Shown here: piece after piece, positions 1-7,582 of the stretch
How the letters are laid out: the number at the start of each line of letters is the position of its first letter
Numbering within the stretch: position 1 is the first letter of the stretch
Assembly: GCF_900109165.1 (NCBI RefSeq)
Contig: NZ_FNZF01000001.1
Span: 549,376-613,375 of the forward strand
DNA from: Bhargavaea ginsengi
Lineage (GTDB): Bacteria; Bacillota; Bacilli; Bacillales_A; Planococcaceae
Length of the DNA: 64,000 bases
Direction: 5' to 3'
Program-made: the position numbers and the translations under genes
Notes under the pieces: model-generated
Database searches by the model: none
Told to the model about the DNA's origin: nothing
Seen by the model: only the letters and a program-made list of their open reading frames with translations

Positions 1-56
1 CCGACCAGCGCGAGCCCTTTCAGCCCACCTCCCGAGAACACACCGTCCACCCTCAA
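1..56 (-). CDS. Patatin-like phospholipase, N-terminal fragment (gene runs off the left edge)
   Basis: Reading leftward from a TTG at 56-54, the strand encodes MRVDGVFSGGGLKGLALVG and stays open to the edge. The glycine-rich GGGLKG followed by small hydrophobic residues is the oxyanion-hole motif at the extreme N-terminus of bacterial patatin-like lipid acyl hydrolases, many of which begin with a near-identical RIDGVFSGGG. The purine run AAAGGGG lies eight bases before the TTG. A GTG two codons later is an alternative start with GAGGGAG at good spacing. Only 18-19 residues are visible, so the catalytic GXSXG serine and DG(G/A) aspartate cannot be checked. It is divergent from the acetyltransferase at 198. 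Confidence 0.7.
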   Translation of the reverse strand, partial: MRVDGVFSGGGLKGLALV

Positions 57-197
57 CTCCCTCGCCCCTTTCCCGGAGGTCTTTCTTATAGGGTAAGTCT
101 GTGGAGGCTGGATTAGAACCAAGCTTGAACACCCCTTGCATGTTGACCAGGAAGGAGATAGATTGAAAACAGGACGAATAAAATGAGGGATGAACCG

Positions 198-674
198 ATG
201 AATATCCGTGAAATCGAAGAAATTGACAATCCTGTAATCGAACAGATTATCAAGCGCTCGCTGGAAACTTTCGGGCTGGATATACCAGGTACCGCCTACT
301 TTGATCCGCAACTGGGCAGTTTGTCTGACTACTACCGGGAATTGCCCAATTCAAAGTACTGGATCGTTACAGATGAACTTGGCGATGTCATGGGCGGTGT
401 CGGGATTGCACCATTTGGAGAACATGAGGGGGTATGTGAGCTGCAGAAACTGTATATCAAACCGGAAGCACAGGGACAGGGCCTGTCAAAGCAGCTGATG
501 GAAACCGCACTCGGTTTTGCCAAGGAACATTATGCGTACTGCTACCTCGAAACGATGGAAAAGCTCCGGGTTGCCAATCGCCTATATGAACGGCTGGGCT
601 TCCGAAAACTGGACAAGCCGCTGAATGGATCCGAGCACGGAACGATGGATACGTGGTATATAAAGGAGCTATAA
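198..674 (+). CDS. GNAT-family N-acetyltransferase
   Basis: A 158-residue protein of the GCN5-related acetyltransferase family, which moves an acetyl group from acetyl-CoA to an amine; the acceptor here is unknown. The acetyl-CoA-binding motif A is visible as LYIKPEAQGQGLSKQLMETA (the Q/R-x-x-G-x-G/A type), followed by the usual YLETMEKLRVANRLYERLGF segment, in which the asparagine, tyrosine and GF motif near the end are typical. An ATG at 183 is in frame, but its nearest good Shine-Dalgarno is over 20 bases away, whereas GAGGGA at 185-190 is well placed for the ATG at 198, so I chose 198. It is monocistronic and ends at a strong terminator shared with the convergent ribokinase gene. Confidence 0.9.
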   Translation: MNIREIEEIDNPVIEQIIKRSLETFGLDIPGTAYFDPQLGSLSDYYRELPNSKYWIVTDELGDVMGGVGIAPFGEHEGVCELQKLYIKPEAQGQGLSKQLMETALGFAKEHYAYCYLETMEKLRVANRLYERLGFRKLDKPLNGSEHGTMDTWYIKEL

Positions 675-712
675 AAAGAGGCATCACAGATTTTTTTCTG
701 TGACGCCTCTTT
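675..712. terminator. Bidirectional terminator between acetyltransferase and ribokinase genes
   Basis: AAAGAGGCATCACAGA and TCTGTGACGCCTCTTT form a 16-bp stem with one mismatch around a short T-rich loop. The AAAG/CTTT ends give a T-run in both directions, matching the convergent genes on either side. Confidence 0.9.
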
Positions 713-716
713 CCTG

Positions 717-1595
717 TTATAGATGATGCTTCATACGCTCCACCGTTTCTCCGCGTCCCGGCATACCACCCTGGGCTCCAAACTGTTCGACGGACAGTGA
801 TGCAGCCGCATTGGCGAACCGAATGGCGTCTTCAAGCGGCATTTTCTCCGCGAGGGCGACTGCCAAAGCACCGTTGAACGTGTCGCCGGCACCGGTCGTG
901 TCTACCGCATTTACCCGGATGCCGGGCACCCGGATGTGCCGATCACCGTCGTAATAGCGGGCTCCGTTTTGGCCAAGCGTTACGATGAGCCGGTTCGGAT
1001 GCGCTTCAAGCGCCCGTTCCCAATTCTCGCCGAACATCATAGCCGCTTCGCTCTCGTTCGGCGTGAGAATTGGCTCGTATTGCAGAAATTCGGGACTGAA
1101 GCCGTCTGCCGGCGCGGGATTCAGGATCACCGGAACCTGGTTCCTGCGTGCAATTTGGAGTGTGCGGAGAACGGACGGAATCGGAATCTCCAGCTGCAGG
1201 ACGACAAGGTCGCTGGCAGCTATGGCTGCTTCACTATGATCGATGTCCTCAGGCGTCAATTGATGATTAGCACCCGGCACCACAATGATCCGGTTATCTC
1301 CTTCCGAAAGCAGGATGTTCGCAATACCGCTCGGGCCTTCCACGCGCTTCACCCTGCTGACATCGACGCCTTCATTCTCCAGATTTGTGACGAGTTCATC
1401 CCCGAACGGGTCGGTGCCGACTGCGCCAATCATGGCGACCTCACCTCCGAGGCGCGCTGCCGCCACTGCCTGGTTGGCCCCCTTGCCGCCCGGAATTGTC
1501 GTATGAAGATTTCCGAGGACTGTCTCCCCCTGCTTCGGGAACCGCTCCGTCCCCACAACGAGATCCATATTGATACTGCCGACTACTGTGATCAT
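717..1595 (-). CDS. rbsK: Ribokinase (PfkB-family sugar kinase)
   Basis: A 292-residue PfkB-family carbohydrate kinase, the usual ribokinase length, which phosphorylates ribose at O5. Visible motifs in order are the N-terminal GSINMD, the first PfkB signature with GGKGANQAVAAARLG near residue 40, and the second signature DTTGAGDTFNGALA near residue 250, whose GAGD aspartate is the catalytic base. An upstream in-frame ATG would add 26 residues unlike the family; the ATG at 1595 is preceded by AGAAGGTG at good spacing and starts exactly at the conserved MITVVGSINMD. No rbs transporter or regulator is adjacent, so ribose as substrate is a family inference; deoxyribose or a nucleoside sugar is possible. 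Confidence 0.88.
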   Translation of the reverse strand: MITVVGSINMDLVVGTERFPKQGETVLGNLHTTIPGGKGANQAVAAARLGGEVAMIGAVGTDPFGDELVTNLENEGVDVSRVKRVEGPSGIANILLSEGDNRIIVVPGANHQLTPEDIDHSEAAIAASDLVVLQLEIPIPSVLRTLQIARRNQVPVILNPAPADGFSPEFLQYEPILTPNESEAAMMFGENWERALEAHPNRLIVTLGQNGARYYDGDRHIRVPGIRVNAVDTTGAGDTFNGALAVALAEKMPLEDAIRFANAAASLSVEQFGAQGGMPGRGETVERMKHHL

Positions 1596-1688
1596 GAAGA
1601 CACCTTCTCTTGTGCACTTTTCATTAGCGTACCAGACCCGAAGTCCGGTTGAAACAGTTGGTTGGGGCGTCATGGATTTATCAGGTGC

Positions 1689-1814
1689 GGTGCCGTCGCG
1701 AATCGGGCTGCTGCGGTCGCGAATTCATCCGATGCCGACGCGGTTCAGGCTGAATTGGGCGCGAATATGTCCGTTGCCGACGCGAAATCAACCGCTGCTC
1801 GCATAAACAACTGC
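1689..1814. repeat. Degenerate tandem repeat, 21-bp period, about six units (locus A)
   Basis: Six consecutive 21-base units start at 1689, 1710, 1731, 1752, 1773 and 1794. Units 1, 2 and 4 share GCGAAT at the same internal position, and units 3 and 5 carry GCGGTT and GCGAAA there; the sixth is weak. Because 21 is a multiple of three, the minus strand reads as seven-residue repeats rich in Ser, Arg and Pro, but I see no start signal and do not treat it as coding. It lies upstream of the ribokinase start and downstream of the terminator of the next minus-strand gene. Confidence 0.75.
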
Positions 1815-1819
1815 TCCAA

Positions 1820-1850
1820 AACAAAAACGGCTGCAAATAGACTGCAGCCG
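1820..1850 (-). terminator. Terminator of the SpoIIAA-like gene
   Basis: On the minus strand CGGCTGCA and TGCAGCCG form a perfect stem followed by TTTTTGTTTT. It lies about 12 bases after the stop codon at 1863. Confidence 0.85.
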
Positions 1851-1862
1851 CTGTGCCGTGCC

Positions 1863-2225
1863 TTATTCCTCTCCGAGCCACTCCCACGCCTCTTCATACT
1901 CGCCCGGATTAAAATGCCTCGTCTTCAGCCTGGCGATTTCACCCATGCCGAGTCCTTCAGCAAACTGGAGCCAGTTCTGCTCGCTCATGAGGGCGACTTT
2001 ATTGAAAGCCATCAGGCGTTTCATATCAAATTCGACGCCCCTTAGAGCATCTGGGATGGAAGCGAGGTCGACCGTGCCGACTTCCGCGAAGATATTAAAG
2101 GAACCCTCTTCTTCGTATTTCCTTGAAATCACCTCATTCAACTTCAATGCGTCTTCTTTCGTCAGCCCGCCGTCAAACCTGAGCGCGACGGTCCGTTCAT
2201 CCTGGCTCGGTGTGAATGTAAGCAA
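1863..2225 (-). CDS. SpoIIAA-like (STAS/SEC14-type) small protein
   Basis: A 120-residue protein resembling the SpoIIAA-like family (PF11964), compact alpha/beta proteins related to STAS domains. The visible pattern fits: a basic-acidic N-terminal strand (RTVALRFDGGLTKEDALKL), a central strand FNIFAEV, a helix with FDMKRLMAFNKVALMSEQNW, and the typical C-terminal NPGEYEEAWEWLGEE, where family members end in an EAxxWL helix. I chose TTG at 2225 because GGGAGGAG lies five bases upstream; the longer in-frame reading from 2297 adds a lysine/arginine-rich stretch with no ribosome site. The binding partner or ligand is unknown. It appears monocistronic. Confidence 0.7.
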   Translation of the reverse strand: MLTFTPSQDERTVALRFDGGLTKEDALKLNEVISRKYEEEGSFNIFAEVGTVDLASIPDALRGVEFDMKRLMAFNKVALMSEQNWLQFAEGLGMGEIARLKTRHFNPGEYEEAWEWLGEE

Positions 2226-2312
2226 CTGATCTCCTCCCAAATCGTTCGTTTTCCCTTTTCTTCCCTTCCTCGCTTTCCTGTAATCCATTCCCGGCAATCG
2301 TAGCTGAAGAAA

Positions 2313-2349
2313 ACAGAAAAACGCCGGCAGGCGGCCGACGTTTTTCTGT
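2313..2349. terminator. Terminator after the gamma-glutamyltransferase gene
   Basis: ACAGAAAAACGCCGGC pairs with GCCGACGTTTTTCTGT, leaving T-runs on both strands. It lies nine bases beyond the stop codon at 2358. Confidence 0.85.
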
Positions 2350-2357
2350 ATATTTCA

Positions 2358-3980
2358 TTACCAGACAGCAATCGAACCATCTGTCCTGGATTCCGTGCCT
2401 GCTTCGAGCACGCCGGTTTCCGGGTTGCGCCAGATGATCTGGCCGCGTCCGAAGCCGCCGGAGTCAGTCGCAATCCGGATGTCGTGGCCTTTCCGCTGGA
2501 GGGCCTGGGCAAGGTGGAGCGGGAAGTCCGGTTCCACCTGAACGGTTTTGCCGCCGACCCACTGCCAGCGCGGCTGGTCAAGCGCAGCCTGCGGGTTCAG
2601 CCCGAAGTCGACCGTGTTGGAAATAACCTGGAAGTGGCCCTGCGGCTGCATGTAGCCGCCCATGACGCCAAACGGCCCGACCGCTTCTCCGTTCTTCGTG
2701 AGGAAGCCCGGGATAATCGTGTGATACGTCTTCTTGCCCGGCTTCAGATAGTTCGGGTGTTCCGGATCAAGCGAGAAGTCGGCGCCGCGGTTCTGGAGCG
2801 CGATGCCCGTATTTGGCACGACAATCCCGGATCCGAAGCCCATGTAGTTGGATTGGATAAAGGACACCATGTTGCCTTCCCCGTCTGCCACTGCGAGATA
2901 GACCGTGCCACCCTTCGGAAGCTCGTACGGCTCAGGATCAATGGCCCGGTCGCCGATGACGGCAGCCCGTTTTTCCGCATATTCCGGTGACAGCAGGTGC
3001 GCCGTTTCGACCGGCATGTCGTCTGGCTGGGTGATGAACGCCTTGCCGTCGGTGAATGCCAGCTTCATGGCCTCGATCTGGCGGTGGAGCGTCTCGGCAT
3101 CCCCATAAACCAGCTGCTTGCCGGTTGCCGAATGGATATTCAACGCCATGAGCGCGACCATGCCCTGGCCGTTCGGAGGAATCTCCCAGACGTCGTAGCC
3201 GCGGTAGTTGGCCGAAACCGGCTCCACCCATTCAGGCTGATAGGCCGCAAGATCTTCCTTGCTCAGGAAACCGCCATGAGCCTGCGCCGCATCGGCTATC
3301 TGTTCCGCAAGCGGGCCTTCATAGAACGCCCGGCCATCCGTCTCCCCGATCTGCCGGAGTGTATCAGCATGGCCTGGGGAACGCCACATCTCGCCGGTCT
3401 TCGGCGGGCGGCCGTCCGGGGCGAATGTATCAAACCATGCCTCGAAGGATTTCCGCTCTTCTTCACTGCCTTCCGAAAGGTTCTTGAACTTGTTGTAGGC
3501 CACTTCCCAGTACTTGCCGAGGATCGGCGTGAGCGGGTAGCCTTCCTCCGCCAGCCGCACCGCGGGTTCGAGCGTCTCAGAAAGGCTCAGCTTACCGAAC
3601 CTGCGGGACACTTCCGCCCAGGCGGAAGGCGCGCCTGGAACAGTGACCGGTACGGCACCGAACACCGGCATTTTCTCGTGTCCCAGCGCCTTGACCTTCT
3701 CCGCGGTTGCATCCATTGACGCCGGACCTGATGCGTTCAGCCCGTGCAGCTTGCCTTCCGTCCATATGAGCGCGAACGCATCTCCGCCGATGCCGTTGCT
3801 TGTCGGCTCGACAACCGTCAGTGCCGCGGCTGTGGCGATGGCAGCATCAATCGCATTGCCTCCGCGCCGCATGATCTCAATTCCTGCCTGTGCCGCAAGC
3901 GGCTGGCTTGTGGCAACCACACCATTTTTTGCGAATACCGTATGCCGCTGTGAACGGAACGGATGATACAAGTAATCCAT
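2358..3980 (-). CDS. Gamma-glutamyltransferase-family protein, YwrD-like
   Basis: A 540-residue Ntn-hydrolase of the gamma-glutamyltranspeptidase family, which cleaves or transfers gamma-glutamyl groups. It starts directly at MDYLYHPFRSQRHTVFAKNG with no signal peptide, unlike secreted Ggt and like cytoplasmic B. subtilis YwrD. Family landmarks are GGNAIDAAIATAAALTVVEP near residue 40, a glycine-rich GIGGDAFAL, and KGGTVYLAVADGEGNMVS near 355, where the threonine after GG would be the N-terminal nucleophile after self-cleavage. FGVMGGYMQPQGHFQVISN is the usual substrate-pocket motif. The neighbours are two half-size chromate-transporter proteins, the same order as ywrA-ywrB-ywrD in B. subtilis. 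A real glutathione role is not shown. Confidence 0.85.
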   Translation of the reverse strand: MDYLYHPFRSQRHTVFAKNGVVATSQPLAAQAGIEIMRRGGNAIDAAIATAAALTVVEPTSNGIGGDAFALIWTEGKLHGLNASGPASMDATAEKVKALGHEKMPVFGAVPVTVPGAPSAWAEVSRRFGKLSLSETLEPAVRLAEEGYPLTPILGKYWEVAYNKFKNLSEGSEEERKSFEAWFDTFAPDGRPPKTGEMWRSPGHADTLRQIGETDGRAFYEGPLAEQIADAAQAHGGFLSKEDLAAYQPEWVEPVSANYRGYDVWEIPPNGQGMVALMALNIHSATGKQLVYGDAETLHRQIEAMKLAFTDGKAFITQPDDMPVETAHLLSPEYAEKRAAVIGDRAIDPEPYELPKGGTVYLAVADGEGNMVSFIQSNYMGFGSGIVVPNTGIALQNRGADFSLDPEHPNYLKPGKKTYHTIIPGFLTKNGEAVGPFGVMGGYMQPQGHFQVISNTVDFGLNPQAALDQPRWQWVGGKTVQVEPDFPLHLAQALQRKGHDIRIATDSGGFGRGQIIWRNPETGVLEAGTESRTDGSIAVW

Positions 3981-4016
3981 GAATCATTTCCCCCTTCTTA
4001 TTAATATGTTGATGGA

Positions 4017-4550
4017 TTAGCCGCCAAGGAAGATGGCGCCATAGATCAGCGCACCGAGAACGACCCAGGTCGGGCTGACTTTTCGGACCTCGAGCAGGAC
4101 ATAGGCTACGACAATCAGGATCAGCGTGTGGACCCAGCCCGACCCGGTGAACGAGTCGAAGAAGAAATCATACGTCATTACGCCGAGAAGCACGGCAATC
4201 GTCGGGCGGACGACTTTCGTCAGCCGCTTGACCTGTGGCGCGTCCTTATGACGCATGAGGATTCCAAGAAGCATGATCATGAGGATCAGTGAAGGCGCGA
4301 CCGTTGCGAACAGTGCGATAAAAGCTCCCGGAATTCCGGCGACATCATAGCCGATATAGGCGGCCATCTTCGTCGCAATAGGACCGGGAAGCCCGTTGCC
4401 AAGCGCCACGATTTCGCTGAATTCCCCATTGGTCATCCAGCCGTACCGGTCGACCACCTCGTGCTGCAGGAGCGGGATCGTTGCGGGCCCGCCGCCGTAG
4501 CCGAGAAGATTGGACGTGAAGTGCGCCCAGAACACCTGCCAGTAGATCAT
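4017..4550 (-). CDS. ChrA-type half-size chromate transporter, downstream subunit
   Basis: A 177-residue membrane protein of the short-chain CHR (chromate ion transporter) family. The family motif lies at the N-terminus: NLLGYGGGPATIPLLQHEVV followed by GWMTNGEFSEIVALGNGLPGPIATK. Several hydrophobic segments follow. It starts with an ATG at 4550 that overlaps the upstream stop codon by one base (TGATG), with AAGGGGGG ahead of it; the possible start at 4577 lies inside the upstream gene. The two subunits presumably assemble into one antiparallel transporter. Chromate efflux is the family name; the natural substrate in the cell is not established by the sequence. Confidence 0.87.
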   Translation of the reverse strand: MIYWQVFWAHFTSNLLGYGGGPATIPLLQHEVVDRYGWMTNGEFSEIVALGNGLPGPIATKMAAYIGYDVAGIPGAFIALFATVAPSLILMIMLLGILMRHKDAPQVKRLTKVVRPTIAVLLGVMTYDFFFDSFTGSGWVHTLILIVVAYVLLEVRKVSPTWVVLGALIYGAIFLGG

Positions 4551-5095
4551 CAAGAAGCGCCCCCCTTCTTCCGCCAAGGAATGAAGGCGGACAGGATCAG
4601 GACGGCGATGATGATTGCCGGATGAACGCCCGCGAACTCAGTAAGCGCAAGGCTTGCCACGACCAGGATCACGGTCAGCGGCCAGCCCAGGCCGACTCCC
4701 GCTTTTTTCAGGAAATCGATCGCAAGCACGCCGATCATGACACCGGCGATCGGGATGACCCCTCTTGCCATCCCCTGTACCCACGGCTTGTCCTTGAATG
4801 CATTCAGCAGCGTCAGCAGGATGACCATCAGGAAAGCCGTCGGCAGGACCGTGGCGGCCAGGCTCGACAGCATGCCCGTCCAGCGGTTCAGCCGCCAGCC
4901 GATATAGCCGGACAGCTTCGTGTTAACCGGTCCCGGCAACGTGTTCGCCAAGGCGAGGATGTCCGAGAATTCATCGTCGTCCATCCACTTGTACCTGTCG
5001 ACGACTTCCCTTTTCATAAGCGGGATGGCGGACAGCCCGCCCCCGTAACCGAGCATACCCGCCCGGAAAAATGCGATGAACAAGTCTTTATTCAT
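4550..5095 (-). CDS. ChrA-type half-size chromate transporter, upstream subunit
   Basis: A 181-residue membrane protein paralogous to the next gene, carrying AGMLGYGGGLSAIPLMKREV and WMDDDEFSDILALANTLPGP near residues 12-57, then four or five transmembrane stretches and a basic tail RKKGG. The paired half-size arrangement is standard in Bacillales, where both proteins are needed for chromate resistance. It is translationally coupled to the downstream subunit. The 150 bases between it and the divergent DUF1646 gene hold both promoters; a TATACT on the minus strand near 5133 could be its -10 box. Confidence 0.87.
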   Translation of the reverse strand: MNKDLFIAFFRAGMLGYGGGLSAIPLMKREVVDRYKWMDDDEFSDILALANTLPGPVNTKLSGYIGWRLNRWTGMLSSLAATVLPTAFLMVILLTLLNAFKDKPWVQGMARGVIPIAGVMIGVLAIDFLKKAGVGLGWPLTVILVVASLALTEFAGVHPAIIIAVLILSAFIPWRKKGGAS

Positions 5096-5245
5096 ATAAG
5101 CATCAGCTCATTTCTTGAAACTAGTATTTAGTATAACGAAAAATCAGATCAATCGGAACAGCAGATTGGTTTCTGCATCTTCGGGCATGTCCTTCCGCTC
5201 CGCTTCATATGATGGCAAATAGCCTGAAGCAAAGGAGCAATCGAT

Positions 5246-6253
5246 ATGACAACCGGCCTCCTGATCATTCTTCTCCTTGTCCTCGTCCTGCCGTTTGCGG
5301 TGAAGCCGGTCGAGCGGCAACTGGAACTTTTTCTTCTCGTCATGGGGATTGCCGCGGCCGTCACCGGCGGAATGATGAATCGCGAACTGCTAGGCCATGC
5401 CTTTTCCGATCCGCTGCCGATCACGCTGACTGTTCTCGTCGCCGGCATCGTCTTCCGTCTGTTTTACCGCCGGCTTACCGTCGGCATCCGCTGGCTCCGG
5501 ACTGTCATGCCCGACCGGTTGCTTTATGCGCTGCTTGTCATTCTGCTCGGGCTTATTTCAAGTGTCATCACCGCCATCATAGCAGCGCTTGTGCTTGTTA
5601 CTGTGACCGGCACGCTCGGGCTTGCCCGGCGCTTCGAGATCCGGCTCGTCATCCTCGCATGCTACTCGATTGGACTCGGTGCCGCACTCACACCGATCGG
5701 CGAGCCACTTTCCACCATCACCGTGCAGAAACTGAATGCTGAGTTTTCGTTTCTGTTCAACCTTATCGGCCTGGATGTCCTTACCGCCATTCTGATGTTC
5801 GGAATCCTGGCGGCAGTCTGGGTAGACCCGCCGGAAAACAAGACAGACGGCAACCCACCGCCGCCAGAGCCGGTTTCGTCGATCTTCACACGATCGTTCA
5901 AGGTTTATTTGTTCATCATGGCGCTTACCATGCTCGGTGCCGGATTTGAACCGCTGATCCGTGAACATCTCACCGATGTCTCTCCCGGCACGCTTTACTG
6001 GCTGAATATGCTGTCAGCAGTTCTCGATAACGCCACGCTGGCTGCCGCCGAAATCAGCCCGCTCATGCAGTTTGATGCCATCCGGGCGATCCTGCTCGGC
6101 CTCCTCATCAGCGGAGGGATGCTGATTCCCGGGAATATCCCGAACATCATCTCCGCCGGCAAGCTCCGGATCACAAGCGGCGAATGGGCCAGGTTCGGTG
6201 TGCCTGTCGGGCTCGTGGCGCTTGTGGTGTATTACATCATTGGAATCTGGTAA
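5246..6253 (+). CDS. DUF1646-family polytopic membrane protein
   Basis: A 335-residue, strongly hydrophobic protein with roughly ten membrane segments, matching my recollection of the DUF1646 family, which belongs to the ion-transporter superfamily of NhaD/ArsB-like carriers. Recognisable features are the N-terminal LLLVLVLPFAVKPVERQLE, the charged ARRFEIRLVILACYSIGLGA, the helix-breaking LTPIGEPLSTI in the middle and SAVLDNATLAAAEISP near residue 260, resembling the DNAT motifs of this superfamily. Substrate unknown; a cation or organic anion carrier is possible. The gene has its own transcription unit, divergent from the chromate genes and ending at the terminator shared with rsgA. Confidence 0.65.
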   Translation: MTTGLLIILLLVLVLPFAVKPVERQLELFLLVMGIAAAVTGGMMNRELLGHAFSDPLPITLTVLVAGIVFRLFYRRLTVGIRWLRTVMPDRLLYALLVILLGLISSVITAIIAALVLVTVTGTLGLARRFEIRLVILACYSIGLGAALTPIGEPLSTITVQKLNAEFSFLFNLIGLDVLTAILMFGILAAVWVDPPENKTDGNPPPPEPVSSIFTRSFKVYLFIMALTMLGAGFEPLIREHLTDVSPGTLYWLNMLSAVLDNATLAAAEISPLMQFDAIRAILLGLLISGGMLIPGNIPNIISAGKLRITSGEWARFGVPVGLVALVVYYIIGIW

Positions 6254-6256
6254 AAA

Positions 6257-6289
6257 AAACGGATGCCCCGGCTCGGGGGGCATCCGTTT
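6257..6289. terminator. Bidirectional terminator between DUF1646 gene and rsgA
   Basis: AAACGGATGCCCC and GGGGCATCCGTTT form a perfect stem around a seven-base loop, flanked by A-runs and T-runs suited to both convergent genes. Confidence 0.9.
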
Positions 6290-7371
6290 CATCGTTTCTT
6301 CTGTTTTTGCGCGCGGCGAACAGCCTTAGTCAGGTCCTTGCGCTGCTTAGCACTTGCCATCCTGGCGCGGGCATCGGATTTCTGTTCGATATAAGCGATT
6401 TCCCGCTGGAGCTTAAAGTAGCTCGTGAGCCTTTCTTCCGGCAGCCGGCCCTCTTCGACCGCTTCCCGGACCGCGCAGCCCGGTTCTTTTTTGTGTCCGC
6501 AGTCGCGGTACCGGCAAGAATCTGCCAATTTATCGATATCACTAAAACCGGATTCCAGTCCCTCGCTTTGATCCATCAGCTGGAGTTCCCTCATTCCAGG
6601 CGTATCAATCAGGGAGGCTCCGCCGGGAAGCGGAATCAGTTCGCGATGGGTCGTCGTATGGCGCCCTTTTGCGTCATCTTCCCGGATGTCCTGCACGGCC
6701 ATCATTTCTTTGCCCGACAATGCATTCGTCAGGGTCGACTTGCCGGCACCCGATGAACCGAGAAGTGCGGCCGTGACTCCTTCGCCAAGAAAAGCCCGGA
6801 CCACGTCCAGCCCTTCGCCGGTTACGGCACTTACAAGCACCGTGTCCACCCCGAACGCAATGCCTCCGAGCGCATCCATATAATCGGACGGATTCTCGCA
6901 CAGATCCTTTTTCGTCAGCACGATCACCGGCCTCGCTCCTGAATCCCAGGCAGCAACCAGATACCGCTCCAGCCGGCGCGCGTTAAAGTCAGCGTTCAGG
7001 CTCATGACGAGAAACACGATGTCCACATTCGCCGCGACAATCTGTTCCTCGACCCGCTGCCCCGCTTCCTTGCGTGTGAAGACCGAAATCCGGTCGAGCA
7101 GCGCATGGATGATCCCCTTCTCCTCGCCGGGCATCTGTTCCACAAGCACCCAATCCCCGACCGACGGGAAGTCCATCCGTCCTGCAGAATGGAAAGCATA
7201 GCTGCCCGAAACCGTCGAGAGCCACTCCCCATGCTCCGTCACCACGCGGTACATCCGCTTGTGTTCAAGGACAACCCGCCCCGGAATACACCGTGAAAAC
7301 TCGGGTGTCGTCATCAGGCTCTCCGCCTGCGTCCTGAACGGATCTTTAAAACCATATTGGGTCATATTCAA
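6289..7371 (-). CDS. rsgA: Ribosome small-subunit-dependent GTPase A (RsgA/YjeQ family)
   Basis: A circularly permuted GTPase of about 360 residues that acts in late 30S subunit assembly. Order of parts: an OB-like N-terminal domain; G4 as VLTKKDLC; G1 as GSSGAGKSTLTNALSG; G2 around GRHTTTHRE; G3 as IDTPGMRE; then a zinc-knuckle with CRYRDCGHKKEPGC and a long basic helix ending RRAQKQKKR. At 360 residues it is longer than the roughly 300-residue B. subtilis CpgA and resembles E. coli RsgA. The start is a TTG at 7371, eight bases after AGGAGG; an ATG at 7377 is too close to the ribosome site, and ATG 7365 is further away. It is preceded by a promoter, leader peptide and attenuator-like hairpin described separately, suggesting translation-dependent regulation. 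Confidence 0.92.
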   Translation of the reverse strand: MNMTQYGFKDPFRTQAESLMTTPEFSRCIPGRVVLEHKRMYRVVTEHGEWLSTVSGSYAFHSAGRMDFPSVGDWVLVEQMPGEEKGIIHALLDRISVFTRKEAGQRVEEQIVAANVDIVFLVMSLNADFNARRLERYLVAAWDSGARPVIVLTKKDLCENPSDYMDALGGIAFGVDTVLVSAVTGEGLDVVRAFLGEGVTAALLGSSGAGKSTLTNALSGKEMMAVQDIREDDAKGRHTTTHRELIPLPGGASLIDTPGMRELQLMDQSEGLESGFSDIDKLADSCRYRDCGHKKEPGCAVREAVEEGRLPEERLTSYFKLQREIAYIEQKSDARARMASAKQRKDLTKAVRRAQKQKKR

Positions 7372-7404
7372 ATTCATTTCCTCCTGTTATGTCCGTGACC
7401 ATAA

Positions 7405-7472
7405 GAAAAACCTCCGACAGCACCGTCAATCCGGCGGCTGTGGAGGTTCTCAGGCACGCGAAACAGGAGAAC
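7405..7472 (-). promoter_or_regulatory. Attenuator-like leader with competing hairpins upstream of rsgA
   Basis: On the minus strand AACCTCCACAGC and GCTGTCGGAGGTT form a strong stem followed by TTTTTC, an intrinsic terminator only about 30 bases before rsgA. Its 5' arm overlaps by three bases the sequence GAGAAC (7451-7446), which can pair with GTTCTC (7472-7467) further upstream, so the two hairpins are mutually exclusive. A third hairpin, CGCGT-loop-ACGCG at 7485-7472, covers the stop codon of the leader peptide, and CACGC within leader codons (around 7498-7494) can pair with GCGTG at 7459-7455. This nested architecture is what ribosome-controlled attenuators look like. The pairing was read by eye; no folding energies were computed. 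Confidence 0.6.
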
Positions 7473-7475
7473 GCG

Positions 7476-7547
7476 TCAAAACGCGCCCCGCAGGCGTGTG
7501 AGTCCAGGCCGACCGGATTGTTTCCTTACATTCTGTACGTTTGCCAT
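7476..7547 (-). CDS. Putative 23-residue leader peptide upstream of rsgA
   Basis: The ATG at 7547 follows AGGTGATG at ideal spacing, and the frame runs 23 codons to TGA. The peptide begins MANVQNVRKQSG and ends LTRLRGAF. It is basic and has an Arg-Leu-Arg near its end, the R/K-x-R/K pattern known from macrolide-dependent ribosome stalling in Erm leader peptides. It lies just after its own promoter and immediately before the competing hairpins ahead of rsgA. I infer a regulatory leader rather than a functional small protein. Whether it stalls ribosomes, and what it senses, cannot be seen in the sequence. Confidence 0.55.
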   Translation of the reverse strand: MANVQNVRKQSGRPGLTRLRGAF

Positions 7548-7582
7548 CTCACATCACCTGCTTTCCGTTATTTGTTGAATTC

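Noticed and set aside
1689-1887. The Ser/Arg/Pro heptad peptide encoded by the minus strand of repeat locus A
   Set aside because: It overlaps the terminator of the adjacent gene, has no ribosome site, and the heptad pattern follows automatically from a 21-base period.
7405-7560. A known riboswitch (guanidine, TPP, glycine or similar) upstream of rsgA
   Set aside because: I looked for conserved cores such as CTGAGA with GATNTGGTTA-type partners and ACTAGGG-type guanidine cores. Only an isolated CTGAGA is present without the remaining elements; the leader-peptide reading explains the region better.
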